Positions 24,401 to 37,971 of a DNA stretch of 64,000 nucleotides are shown here, one piece after another. Origin of the DNA: Serinus canaria (taxonomy: Eukaryota > Chordata > Aves > Passeriformes > Fringillidae); NCBI RefSeq assembly GCF_022539315.1, contig NC_066317.1, positions 29,830,048 through 29,894,047 on the forward strand, read 5' to 3'. The stretch's first letter is position 1. Every line of letters begins with the position of its first letter. A program made the position numbers and the translations under genes. The notes beneath the pieces are model-generated. The model did not search any database. It saw only the letters and a program-made list of their open reading frames with translations, and had not been told where the DNA came from.

Positions 24401-27400
24401 GGTCAAACGTGACTCTTCTAAATCACTCAGATCTACGAAACTGCCCAACAAACTTGTGCAATCTCTTAACTTGTGCTAAGACATCTGGATTCACTTCTTA
24501 GCTCGGCTGCTGTCTTCCTTTTGTGATCTCCGGCATGCCTTATTTCTCCAGTTATAAAGGAGGCATTGCTATGCTCCTTTCATATCCCATTTTTCTGTCT
24601 TAGCCATTCAGAGGGCAGACCCTTCAGGTCAGACATCATCTTTTGCTGTCTATTTCTGTGTGGCCCTGCTCTTAATTGGAGCCTTCTGCGTTAAAATAAG
24701 CAAGTAATAGAGCAACAGCTACCAACAGCAACAGAGAGAGAGAGGGAGCAGAATGCAGGGTATCAGGGGCACTATTTCTCTGCTAAGCAACCTGCACAAG
24801 GATGACCTCACAGAAGGTTAAATACCAGTATTTAAGCATAAACAAAAGTTCTGTAAGAATTTTCGCAAGTTGTGAGCTCGCTGACTAAATAGTGAGACCT
24901 TCATGAATGTTGGAAGGTAATGAAATATTTCCCTTTGCAGATAAAAACATTTGGTTGTGTGGTGGCAATAAAATAATAGAGAGGAGACCAGTCTTCATCT
25001 CAAGTTAGGCACAGCTTGCAAAACCTTTCGGTGTGCTCATGAGAGAGAGACCACATTTGTAGTGCCGCACTGAAAATCTGTTGCTGATCTGAAAATTAGT
25101 ATCAGCTTTGATCAGGTTCAGACTTAGCCCTGTATGTCACATGCTCCTGATCTGGGGAGAGGCAGCATGATTGTCAGCTATATGTGGAAAAAGTCACTGA
25201 CCATAACAACAGTAAATTTTAGAACCAACTGAGGCATGGCTAGTCACAGTTTGAAGTGTGCAGCTATACCATGCGTGAGATAGAGGTGGGTGGGCATCAT
25301 GTCACTGACTATTCTCATAGCAGATTAGAGACAGGCACTCAGAAATGTCAGTAAAAACTGGCTTTGATGGTTGCTTAATATATGAAATGCGGTTTCATGA
25401 TATCTTCCTTTAAGTTTCGCTTTGAAAATTATTTGCGGTTCTAAGTAGTCATGAGTTCTAAGCAAAAACGGGTTCAAACGATAGAAGGGAATTAAAAGGA
25501 AAAAGTATATTTTCAAATAGGCTTTGAAACAGTGAAAAACAAGGACTACTGATAGGATAACAGGGTTATGATTTACCCATAGCAAAACCAAAAAACAGAA
25601 TATCTATTCCTGCCTGTTGTGGGCAGAATTTTGTTAGCAGGAAATTTGTATATGGCAAAATAAGATGATAAATAAGAGAGTGGTAATGACAGGAAAGTAT
25701 CTAAAAAGATAGTTAGATTTTATTGCCATTGTTGTAAGCTATTATATTGTAAATGGCTGATCTGCTTAATGCTGGAATAAATATGCCAAAAAAGGCAGTT
25801 ATATGGGTTTATATGACAAATACTCAGTGTTTTCTTTCCCAGTTGTTACACTACAGTAATGGAAAACACTCATGATCTTTAGTGAAATATTAATAAATGC
25901 ATTCCGATCTTTAAACTTAGGTTTGGCAATCTGTCTTTTAGCAAAGAAGCTGCATTACTTAGGAACGCAATCCTAATGTCAGTTAAAATAGTATGGGCAT
26001 CGTGGGATTTAGATGCCTGTTATAAACGGAGCTGAAAACCCAGAGCAAAGGTTTACAGCATGAATATGCTGCAGCAATACTTGTGATACTGTGAGAATTT
26101 AATTTCTCCATTGTCACAAGCTACTTGTAAAGTTAGTGCTTGTGTCTCTTTAAAGCTTGTCAGGTACAAGTATTTAAAGTAAATGTTTTGTATTTTCCAC
26201 ATCACCTAACGTGTAAGCAGAAATGTCAAATATTTCTGACCCCATATAAAGGAAGACTATACACAGTGCTGCAGCCTTTCTTTCCTCCCTTTGTTATTTT
26301 TACCTGTTGAGAGTGCACTCTGCAAGATTCATGGTGCTTCAAAATGCTTTAGAATGCCAAAATGCTTAAAAAATGTTGCCTTCATCTTGGCAGGAAATTC
26401 CTTGTGAAGGAGATACTACCTTTCTTTATCCTTAAACTTAAGTCTGTGGTTTACATCCTCCAGGAACTCGTGCATCACATTCCCTCCCTCTGCCCCAGCT
26501 ATTCTCATGGCTTCTCAGCCTTTACTCCCTCGGAAAAGGGGGAGCTTGCTATGTAGCATCCTCTTTCTGTGCGTGTAAACAAGGACAGAGGTGGAACCTA
26601 TTATTTGCTACATGATTTCTCTTTTCAAGGGTCCAGTGAACAATAATTTTAACTATCCAGGCAAAGGAGCATATCTCTTCAAGATAATATTCAAATAGCA
26701 TTCAAAACCTATTTGAAGTACTACTCTGAGTACATATGCATTTGATATTGGTTCATTTTTGGCTTTTCTGCCTCAGTTCACTAGCTAGTTGCTCTGCTCT
26801 TTCACCTCAGAAAAAGCTGAACTGTGTTCTTTTCTGCTTGGAGCTGTTATTCACAGAACTAGCATGAAACACAGCAAGTTGGAGACATCCTGTTATATGG
26901 CTCCGTTTAGTAAATGAACATAGTTTCCTAAAATAATGAAAGAAAACTGGTGTTCAGTGGTGGATTTCCATTTTAAAGATTTGAAAAAGCAGCACATACA
27001 AAATTCACATGCTATTCGCTAACATTTTGGTGGGAAATTGTACTTGAAGGGCCTTTGGTGTGGTACAGCCCCTACACTTCAAGTGAGCCTAAAGTCTCTG
27101 GGTAGCTGAAGTGTTGAGACAAAGATGTTTATCAATAACATTTGGTTTTAGCTCGGCTTCTCAACAAAGTAGCTGAGATGACTCTGTTGCTACTTTTCTT
27201 TGGCTGTTGCTCCTGTGTTTGGGAGCTCCTCCAGACCAAGATGCTCAGCTGTGTTCTGTGCTCATTTTGCCTGAGGACTGAAGCCCAAAGTCTCCCGGCA
27301 CTGATGAATCATAAATTACCACACCTTGAACTAAGAACTGGATGCCCATACACCTCCTTACCTTCTGTGGTGGCAGTGGGAGGAAGGTCTGATGCTTGTG

Positions 27401-27575
27401 TTTATGGGTGAGTGCTGACACCAGTGCACTTCCATGCTGCCTCACTGGAATGCAGGTCAGGGCCTTGAAGGAAGCCAGGTAAGTAATGCTTCCATCCTGG
27501 GGTCTCAGATACACGTGCAGCACTAACTGGTATTTCAGGAGGCCTGATGGAGAGAGAAAAGAGGTTCCTTATAGC

Positions 27576-27594
27576 CATATTGTAGAACAATATG
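27576..27594. repeat. Short hairpin, 8-bp arms with 3-base loop
   Basis: catattgt and acaatatg flank a 3-base 'aga' loop, and a further 10-base palindrome attgtacaat lies a few bases downstream. Too short for a microRNA precursor. Noted as local structure in intron 1. Confidence 0.6.
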
Positions 27595-30500
27595 TCTATA
27601 TTGTACAATGTGGACATACTGTAAAACAAAAATGAAATATCCTTAAAAAAAGAAAATGTAAAATTATGAAATGAAACCTTAAGTCAGTAACAATGGACAT
27701 CTAACATTTATGTTCCAAATCAATGCCATTTAAAACAAAATAATAGAAAATAACAGGAAGTTTTTACTTCTTTATTAACACAGGGCAGCCTCATTAAACA
27801 ATGCTGCAAAACAAGGGTATATAATTCCCAGCCTGCCAGTAGATGCTAGTGCAGCAAACCAGTGAAACTAGAAATTGAATCTTGATGGCCAAATCAAGGT
27901 AATAAACACGTATCTTTCCTTAATTGGGCATCAGAGAGTAATACCTAGCCAGGAGAGTTGATTGAAACACAGAAACAACAAACAAAAAATTTCTCCTACA
28001 ATCTGAACTACTCTTGGAAAGGTCCATGAAATTAGCATGTCAACATATTCTATAGGCTATACTGACAGATTAGAGAAAAAAATATTTCCATAAGAACCTA
28101 CCAAACTTCAATGGATTTGTAGGAGAGAGAAAACACTTTATCAGTAAGAGAACTGTCCATTCTATTACAAATAGTTTTGCTCTATTGGCCACGTTTTCCA
28201 TATTTTTAATGGATTTTTTGATCCTCGTGTTTTTCTATAGGCTTTCCTCTGTTCTTTCCTCTGTGATCCTTTATTCTGTCCGCATCTCCCTTTGTTTTAT
28301 CTTTCACATAATAAAGAACAGCAAAATAAATTAGAAAAAATAGGAAAACTGCAATCTGAGAAATGGAGACAAGCTCTGATCTTTCAGACCTCAGTAAGAA
28401 TACTGTGATGTTAACATTGTTGCAGCCAGTGCAGTTATACAGGTGGTGAAGAAATGTGGGTGATTATAGGTACCCTGCCTAGAATAACTCCAGGAAGATT
28501 ACCCTGTCATTCATGCAATGCACAATATCTGTATTTACCCAATGAGAGAAAGACCTGAGAACCTTGCACAAAAAGTCACAAAAAGCAGCAGAAGAATTAT
28601 GGTTAAAATACATTTAATTTGCCTCAGTAATTAAACCCTGCATTTGTACCTTGAATTAGAGTCTGGCGATTGATACGTCTGATCAAAGTTTCTGAATTGT
28701 TCTTTATAACCTTTTCTTGGATTTCCATTCTTCAGTATCTCTTAATCTGTGTAATCTCTGTTTGTCTGAAACACCTGCTACAGAAGTTGGTGAATTTCAG
28801 TGGAATTTGCAAGCATCGCAAGCTAAGCATCTATTTCATCTATTTCTGGAAGTGCCAGTCTGTAACCAGCACTTTGGCACAAAAATATCCAAAACTGAAA
28901 CAGAGTTTCAAAAAATTGGATGGTATTGTTTTTGTTCTATTTGAATATTCAGCTTTGGTATTGTTACAAGAGGCTGCGATTCAACAGCTAATGCTACTTG
29001 AATCTGTATAATGCATAGCTTGAAATATGCTAAATCTTTCTAAATGTATCTGTTCTAACTGGAGGAGCAGCACTGACCAAAGCTTCTACTATTTGATATG
29101 TTTTAGCTATAAGGATGTGTCCTTTTTTTATTGTTTATCACTAGTGAGGATTTGGAAATGTAGCGTTATAAATCTTTTCCTTGGTGTCATGATCAATACC
29201 TCAATGATCCTCTGATTTTCACTGTGTCTATTATTAAAACAAGAAGCTACATTTCAATGACTTGAGAAGTTTCTTTTTAAAGGAGCTCACATTTCTACAT
29301 CTCACTAGCCTTGCAATGATTTAGAGATGTCAAAGCTGAATCTCCCATAAATATTTTCACCTTACTTTTCCATAGGGCCACATTTTCCCCTCACTCTTCC
29401 CCTCAAACTGCTGCCAGGGCCAAGGGGAAGATATTACAGAATATGTGGTGATCATGGCAGTTCTGTCTGAGTTAATCTTTCATTCCTTCTCCCTGCTGCT
29501 CTCATTTACATGTGCTGACTTTTCCTATGCAAAAGTAATCTGAAAAACATTGTGTGCAATTTGATATCATTCACATGCTTAAAAGAAGTGTTGAATAAAT
29601 GGAACGAAAGGATTTGAAAGAGCAATAGCTGTGGTAACTTCAGCAGTTGCACTGGAGACAATAACAAGCATCTCAGATTGAACATTCAACAGGAAGCCAA
29701 AATCTGCTTCCGGATTTATTTAATCTTTAGTTTTGTTACACACATGGTATACACTAACAACAAGCTAATGTTAGTCATTAAGGGCTTATTTGTTGTGACT
29801 AACAAGATTAATTTCTCTTAATACCACACGTGCAAGCTCAATGCTTTACAGAAGCTCTCATCTTTACTTAGCTTCATCATTTTGGTGAAAAAGGAAGCCT
29901 GTGTTTTTAAGGACAATATAAATTCATATACTTACCTAGCTTTCTCTGCTTTAAATGCATATCTGCTGTATTTTGCAGAAGTGTATTAGAAAGCACCTAA
30001 ACAAGATACTCAAAGTGGTATTGTCATGTATTCCTAGAGCATTCAGTCTCTCTGGATGTGCTGATAATATTTTCAAAGGTAAGATGCACTGCTTTTGTGT
30101 ACTCAAATCTTTTTTAGAAGAGCAGATTTTGAAAGAGGTGGGCTATGAATAACTGGATGAGCCTGTACCATTGTGTGCAAAATGACAGGCCAATCAGTGA
30201 AATAAAAAAGGAAGGTGCTAATTTACAGTGCACATGGGCTAAATCAGCAATTCCAATTATTTTTAAACATGTTTTTGTAGCAGAAACCATCTGTAGGCAT
30301 TTAATCAAAAAGGAAGGTGCCTATTGGTCCTGCTCTGCAAAATGGAAGAGAGCAATTGGGAAAGTAGCTGATTTCTCTGCTTCTTCAGAGCTGCTTTTTT
30401 TTTGCAGGGACCTACCTAAAGCAGAATCAGGATCTGTGTGACAGCTATGAAAACACCCCTTCAGCCATCTATTTGGGTTGATTACACATCTTAAATCAAT

Positions 30501-32159
30501 ATTTTTTTCAGAAAAAGTACAAGGACATAGCCTCAATGCTGCAGGACAAACCATTTTCGCTAATGACAAGTTCCTGTTATTACCTTCCCATGCATAGTTT
30601 TTAACCTTTCTGTAATCTCAAATGACCTCAGTTCTGTGATTATTGCATCTGCACACTTAGCTGCGAAAACCCAACATTAAAAAGCCAAGGTCATATTTTG
30701 GTTCAAAAATAAGAAAACATGCAAATCAGTATTTCAGTGACAGCAGTGACAGACCTTTTAGATTTAATTCTATTCCTGCTATATCCAGAAACCTGCTGTT
30801 AACTTCAGCAGGAGTTGGCATGAGTGCTTAGCTCTGAATAAATATGAAAGGTAGTTGTCAGTGATTTTCAGCATGAAAATGATTTTGTAGACATTGTAAA
30901 CAGAAGTGACAGGTGGCAAATACCCAGTCAGAAAACTCTGCACTGAAATCTGCTAATGAAACACTTTTCTTTCTACAGACCTAGTTTTCAGACACTTCTC
31001 TAAGATCTTTGGAGTCCATGGAAACTTTTAGTATTTTTATTTATAATACTTTTAGTACTTTTATTTATAAAGCTTGCTTTTCATTATAATTTAAAGCTGT
31101 GAACACAAAGGGAATAATTAACTATATGCACTGTCTTTAGACACTAAAATCAATGTTTTATATTGCTCTACCATGCTCCAATGTATTTGGGAAAATAATA
31201 CTTACGCAAACATGTATGTCAGTTGTGTAAACTGTTGAATCAACTTCATCAAGAATATGTGCAGGTACAAATCTCAGCAAGATGAGTGTCTTTCAAGAAG
31301 TAGGGAAAGATGCTTCACAGTTAATCCAGACCATGGTACTCAAACAAGAAGTTACCTAATGCTTTAGAAATTTGGCGTTGTTAAACAGTTTGTTGTTTCA
31401 TTTATTAAAAAAATAGATGCTGCAATGCTGGCTAAGTCATGAATACTAGCTAAAGATTTGACTAATGATCTGGGATAAAAGGTTACTAGATTCCACTTTT
31501 ATCACAAAATAATTACTATTTTTTAGTTTATTTTCTCCTTAAAAGCATTTTTGGTCTATGAAATAAACAAAAATCAGATTTTGCAGACGTGTAAAGTTAA
31601 AGGTCAAGTTAAATACTAAAGCACTATGCATTGCTAAAAGTGAGAGACTGAGCTGTAAAGCAGGTATTTGGAAGGAATCAGTAAGCACAACAATTAACAA
31701 TGACTTCATGTTCTAGACTGTCACTGCTTCTCCTTTTGTGGCTTCTAATTAAATTCCATTGGCTGTGGGCAACACTTTGATCTTTACATTTAACTCCTGC
31801 AGACTGTCATGACCACTGCATGTCCTCAGGATGAGTTTTAATTCTTGAAACGAAGACATAAATTTATTTTTCATGGCTTTTCTCTTAAAAGTTTTATGGA
31901 AGTATTGTACTTTCAGGGACTGCAAATGTAGATTAGGCTATATTTAAAAATATATTCCTTTAAAGTGTGAGAATAATTTCCAGATGCTTTGGATTGCTTT
32001 CCCTCACTGCAGCAGCTCCTCTCCTTCAAATGCTTCCTCATCGGGGCACCCGGATCATGCGAGGTCTCATCAATTATGTCAGTTCTCAAAAAAGCAAAAC
32101 CAAAATGCAAGCCCAAAACCTGAATAATGCATCACGGTTACATACAGCAGGTTTCTAGT

Positions 32160-32420
32160 TTTTGTTGAGGTGTCTTTATCTCTGCCTCAGTGAAAATGGC
32201 TGTGGGCAGTGCAGCTCCAGTGCTCCTGCAGTGCAAGGGGGCCGTGGCTCTCGGGGGTGTCTCTGTCAGGGCTTGCTCAGCTGGGGTTCCAGCCCTGCTG
32301 CGGGCCAGGGGGTGCGGATGTGCCACAGTCCAGGGCTACCTTCTCATCCTGAGCAGAGGATCAGGTGCTGTGAGCCTGCCTGCTGGGCTTGCTGGGGACT
32401 GTTTTCACAGAGGTTTTGAC
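32160..32420. other. GC-rich island within intron 1, nature unknown
   Basis: About 260 bases clearly richer in G and C than the flanks, with few CpGs, so it is not a classic CpG island. A 109-codon frame (32190-32519) and overlapping frames on both strands are open across it, but none resembles a family I know. A plausible acceptor (tctctgcctcag) ends at 32190. It could be a decayed retrocopy, an unannotated exon or a biased gene conversion tract. Confidence 0.35.
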
Positions 32421-35400
32421 TCACAGGAAAATAATATTTTTCCCACGCTGCCTTCTCAGCATGCCTCCCTGTTATTTGGTCCTAGCATAGGAAAATATTT
32501 ACCCTACGAAAGTACTTAATGTGATTCTTTAAATGGCAAATATGTATTTTATCAGCAGCATTTGGGAATCGGTCCTTCCTTTAGCTACATGCCAAAACAG
32601 GGGTGTAGTAATTAAGGTTCCCCCTGTGCTTTTAATTGAAACCAGAGATGTGGCTGCAATATAACTTTCACATCTGGAGTCCGGGCTTCTCCCAAGGGTA
32701 TAGTTGGATCCAGGGACTTGCTTCAGACCATTGCAGGGAAATGAGTCAGTCACAAAACCAGTATAAGAAATTCAGTGATACTTTAAAATGAGAGTTTTAC
32801 CCTGTATTCAAGAACATTAGTTTCAATATTAAGTTATAGTGTTTGGTGTTATTACACAAATGCTAGTATTTTTAAGTGGCAGAAATGTCTGTCTCATGAC
32901 CTTAAAATAAGACATATTAGTAGTTTTGAATTTGATATGTATTCTGTGAAACTTGTTTTCAAAATAGATGACAAGACAGAAAAGTAGATAATTTGGTTTT
33001 TTCTCAGAAAATAAAGGTAATTATTTTCTTCATCTCCTGGCTTGGTAGCTGTCTAATGTTGCAAATCGCAATCTTTTCAACTTGGAGCACAGAGGAAACT
33101 CTTGATTGTGTTTCTCTGCCTCTTAAAGCAATTTATACAGGAAAAAAAAATGGTAGAAAAGTGAGGAAATTCCACATTATGTGGGGAGAAAGATTTCTTG
33201 TAAGCAAGGTCTAGATTTTTAACTTGCCCTAAGCAGTCATATAGTCATATAGGACAGTCAGTGGGATGAGTTACGACACTGAACTTGGATTTACTAAAAT
33301 GTTTGGACTGTTAAAACAATGATTGATTGGTGTGATTTGTAATATTTTATCATAGCTGCTTTACTATCTTTTGCTTTGTTTGGTAATTACTGTAATTTCA
33401 TTAATTCAGTAAGTTCTGAGGTGTGCTGTTGTATTTCCTTATTATCAGAGGTATGCTGTGACTTACAGAAAAATTTTGTCTTTACTTGTATTGGAAATAT
33501 CCCTAAACAGAGGGTGAGAACATTGGAACCGGGCTTGCACAGCACACAATGGCAATTCTAGTGCTTTGAAGAAAAAATGGTAAAAGACTACTCTTAAAGG
33601 GCTCTTAGATAAAGACGGATGGGAACAAGGATTGACTTGAAAGAAAGGAGGGTGGAAATTTTGGCTGAACAAGCAGGAAAGTTAATGCCTGGCAAAGCAT
33701 ATTCATTTTGGGAACTGGAGTGGAATTTGAGATTGCTGATTCTAGTAATTTCTTGGGCACCAGTAAATTATTGTGGAGTCCACTGTCCCATGTCATGTCT
33801 GATCCTGATCTGTAGAGGGGATAACAACCTTTACATCAGTTACTGCTTTTGCTCAGGTAGAAGAAATATGTACTGTGAAAAAGCCTAGAATCTTTCAGGA
33901 AAGAGAAGTACTACTTTGTAAATTAAGTAAAGCTCGTGTCTACACAAGGTGGGAATGATTTAGGATTGAATGGTCACATGTATTAAGGGGTTTCTAGACC
34001 TCAACTCCTTGGTTTTGCAATATCCAAACAAATTAATGCTTTGAAGGTGTATTTAGCCAGGACATGTTTAAACTAACAATGAAGAAAAACATGAAAGGTT
34101 AACTTATTTGTACAGGATTTAATAAGACTAATAAATACTTTCATTGGCTTCTTAAAATATGAGCTTATATATTGATGTGGACTTGTGGTGTTTTCTTCTT
34201 AGTATTTTAGAAACAACCTTAAGATCCTTGGAAATGATCCAATCACCAGGGCTTTCATTTTGTTGCTACCCACAACACTTGAAGTAGAAAAAATAATATG
34301 CAGATATTGTACTTAATATAACTAAGACAAAATAATAATATTTAGGTATTTTAGCTGTGTTTGTCAGCTGATAGACGCAGCAGCTGAAACAGAAATGAGC
34401 TGCTACTCATGATAGGGAGGGTGCTGAATCCTTTCCTCTCTCACTAGAAGCTGGTTGTGTTTTGCCTGTGCATAAAAAGCAGCAGTTCCTGCCTAGCTCT
34501 CTTCAGAGGCACTGATTGGCAAGGGGCAAAAGGCAGTGATTTCTGAACCCCACAGAGATTAGTGCTGGGTGGGAATAGCCAACCCCTTTCTTAAATAAAG
34601 GCAGAAGTTAACAGCTGCTTCTGTGGAGGCAAAGGCTTCCACACCACTCCTGCAAGTGCTGCAATCACTCTTGTTCTAGAGAAAGTTAGATTCAGTCAGT
34701 GATATCTTTTGACTCTAGCAAAACAGACTATTTTTTTAAAATAATTGCTCAACATGCAGCAGTTCACTAACAAAGTGATAGGTATGATTTAAAATTAAAA
34801 ATTACATACCGTCATACCATGTTCTGTTTTACTCTGAGTGAAGGACTCTGCTTGTCATAAATATTTAATGTTGCTTTTAATTTTTGTGCCATCTCCATAA
34901 ATTAAGATTATAAACTACCTTTAGCTACTGTTGACAAGTGGTATTGCTTAATTTTTACAAATGGCTGTGTTAATACTAGGGATTTTACTGTATGATTGAT
35001 TCATTGATCTGTATTGCAGGACAATGTCAAGAAATGTAATAAAGGGAATATTCAGAAGCAGATAGTAAAAATAAACATAGAGGATTGCGTTTTTGACTGT
35101 GAGACATGTACAGATGTAAACTTAAAAAGGTTTGTACAGAGCATTTTGAGCACTGTTAAGTTCTGCAGACATGACTGTACTATGTAAAGTCATCTTCATT
35201 TTTCTGAGTGGCACAGTGCCATGTTGTACTCAGTCAGACACTAAATAAATTGGTTGCTTGTAGTTTGATCTCACAGCAGATTATTTAATTTTAATTTTCA
35301 ATTTATTTTCCAAGGTAACTACAACATCAATTAATATGGCAGAGATGGAGAATTCACATTAGACACTGCTACTCCCCTGGGATGAGCTCTTTCAAACCAT

Positions 35401-37651
35401 GTTTGGAGAGGAATCAAAAACAGAAACTTTTTTTTTTCTTTTTTTTCTTTTTTTTTTGTTATGGTCAGAAGCTGTTTAAAGACGTGGTGAACAGTGGGAG
35501 GGCTGGTGTTCCTCATTCCTGAAACACATCTGCAGATGTTTGACTTAACCTGTGATGTGTGGTATCATCTTTTTCATACCTCTTTAAGGTCCGTCATACT
35601 GCTAAAATTCCTTCTGTAATCTCCGCACTAGGAATTCATTATTTTTCTCCTGTCAGACCTTTAACACCACTGTCTAATTACCATATGAGTGAGACAGATT
35701 CTTCTGTAATATAATAGACTTTTTTTCTGAACATTACTTAAATTAAGTGCAAGATGCACTTAGGATACCAGATGCAAACTTGATGTTTTAATTAAAGAAG
35801 ACATAGAGGTTTTTTTCAGTATTTGAATCCTCTAAAGTGTCATGGATTTAGGTTTTTCCACTCTGTTTATTTAAAGATGTGATTTAGGGGGTATTGTTGT
35901 TGCAGAGGTCAGGAAGAGTTTTGAACTGACCACTGCTTGAAAATTTTTATACCTGTTAAATTGATAATGGTTTTGAACTGGGATCTCTGTTATCAAAGAG
36001 CCATACAGTTTGTTTCTGGGAAAACAAGAACTTCAGGATGCTTAGAAAATGGTTCTTCAGAGAACTCTTTCTGCATCTTCATTATTTGGACTTTAAAGAT
36101 CTGGTATTGGTTTTGTACAACAGTATTATTGCTAGAAACATCATGGATATCCACGTTCTTCCAAATGAATTATGATATGTTCATCAATAGCAACTGGCAG
36201 GAGCCCAAAGTAGCGTTCAGATCAAGGGCAAAGATTCCAGTCCCCACCTGGGCAGAATGTGGCTAAATGTAGGTGTCCTGCAGTGCACAGGATGGCATCA
36301 CAAAAATAAGCTTCAGACACAGTAGCTGCATATCCAGCAGCTTAGTCACCTCAGAGATCTTCAAATTAGTGCCCATTTTGCCACTGAAAAAGTCTTGTCC
36401 CATGATCATCTTCTGGGACCTCTTCCAAATTGGCAGCTTCTGGAGACTTTTCAGGTGTAAAACAATGGCATCGCTTCCTTTTCTGAACTGATTCTACCTG
36501 ACTGGATATTTTTCCTATCACAATAAATGTGATTTAGTTAAAATACTATATGATAGCATGGAAGAGAACCCCAAATACTTCCAGATTATTGTTTTCTAAA
36601 AATGGAGAAATAACTTAACCACCAGGAAAAAACATCCAAAGAAACTGAAAGCTCATTGGTAATTGATGAAGGTCATTCACTTCTTTTGTTCTTAGGTTAG
36701 CGCAAATGCAGTACATATTTGTTGCTGTCTAATTTAGCCATTAATTTACTCTTACATTCTTCACTGAGAAACTTTTTCTAAAGTCTGTTTAAATAGCAGC
36801 AATGCATTTGCAGTGTTGCATTCCCTGGGAGATGTTTAGAATTTTTAATTCTACATTCTTTTACAAAAATATATTTCAGAGTCTTTTTTTCCTTTCAAAC
36901 TGCTGGTATACTTGACTTAAGAAATTTTAGTAGTTATTTTATAAATTCAAAATTTATCTTGAAATTTAAGGCCCAAATCCAGCAAAGCGTCTGAGTATAA
37001 ATGTAAGATCCATCAGAGCCATAATTATTTTTAGGTTTGACAATTGTGCATGTATGTATGTGTGTTTAACTTCAGTACACACATCAGTCCAGCTACATAA
37101 AATATGGGGGTTTTGCTGCTTTTCTTTCTTAGTGTAGTAATATAGGGTATGTAATGGCTTCTGAATAAAAATATGTATCTATAGGAATACTTCCAGTTTA
37201 AAGTATGATGTATATTTATATATTTGGAGTATGGTTCTTGCTTTAAATTTTTCACTGCCTTATTTGCTATCCAGAGTTATTCAGCAATAAAAAAATGAAG
37301 TATTGCTGATGTCCATGCAGCAGAAACAAATGAGTTTCTGTGTAAAAACTGAAATCAGAAATATAAAATGTTATGTAAACATTCTTCAGCCTCTTGTTCT
37401 TAGCATTGTGTTTATTGATTCTTAAAATAAGACGTTAATTTTGATAGATGTTCCCTAGAGCCTGGCCTGACACCATCAGTATTACAGCATACTTTAAAGG
37501 GGCTTTTCTGCCAAATATTTTTCTCAGCAGCAGGTCCAATCAAAGTAGCCCCTGCCTATTTCTCCTTTTATCCGTGCCATTTGTGCTGTGTCTGCAGCAT
37601 TCCTCCGCTGTGCCATTTATTCCAGCTGTTTCAAAAGCAGCAGCTGATAAC

Positions 37652-37689
37652 CTGTATCAGGGAATTAGTTATTTTTAACCCTGATACAG
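37652..37689. repeat. Perfect 11-bp inverted repeat, AT-rich spacer
   Basis: Arms 37652-37662 (ctgtatcaggg) and 37679-37689 (ccctgatacag) are exact reverse complements around a 16-base spacer containing TTAGTTATTTTTAA. A GATA motif (TGATAA) lies just upstream. The surrounding 37.44-37.86 kb has balanced composition and no repeat signature, suggesting a conserved non-coding element. Confidence 0.75.
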
Positions 37690-37971
37690 TTGCCATGTGA
37701 CCCCAAACGCCCTTAGGGTGTCTCTGGGGCAGAAACAAATGGTGTCATGCACAGGCTTATTAAAGCTGTAGTGCTTTCGAGAGAAGTAGTTGTTGTATCT
37801 CCAGAGAGAAAAATGTAATACTTAGCTGCTTCCAGAGTCGCCAAAAGCTCTCGAGGATTATTTTTAAAGATTATTATATGAGGAGGAGAGGATCTGATTC
37901 AATGAGATACAGTCAATAGAAAATGAAAGAAAGAGCCTTTTTCAGACTGTCTAACTGAAATAAATCATCTT

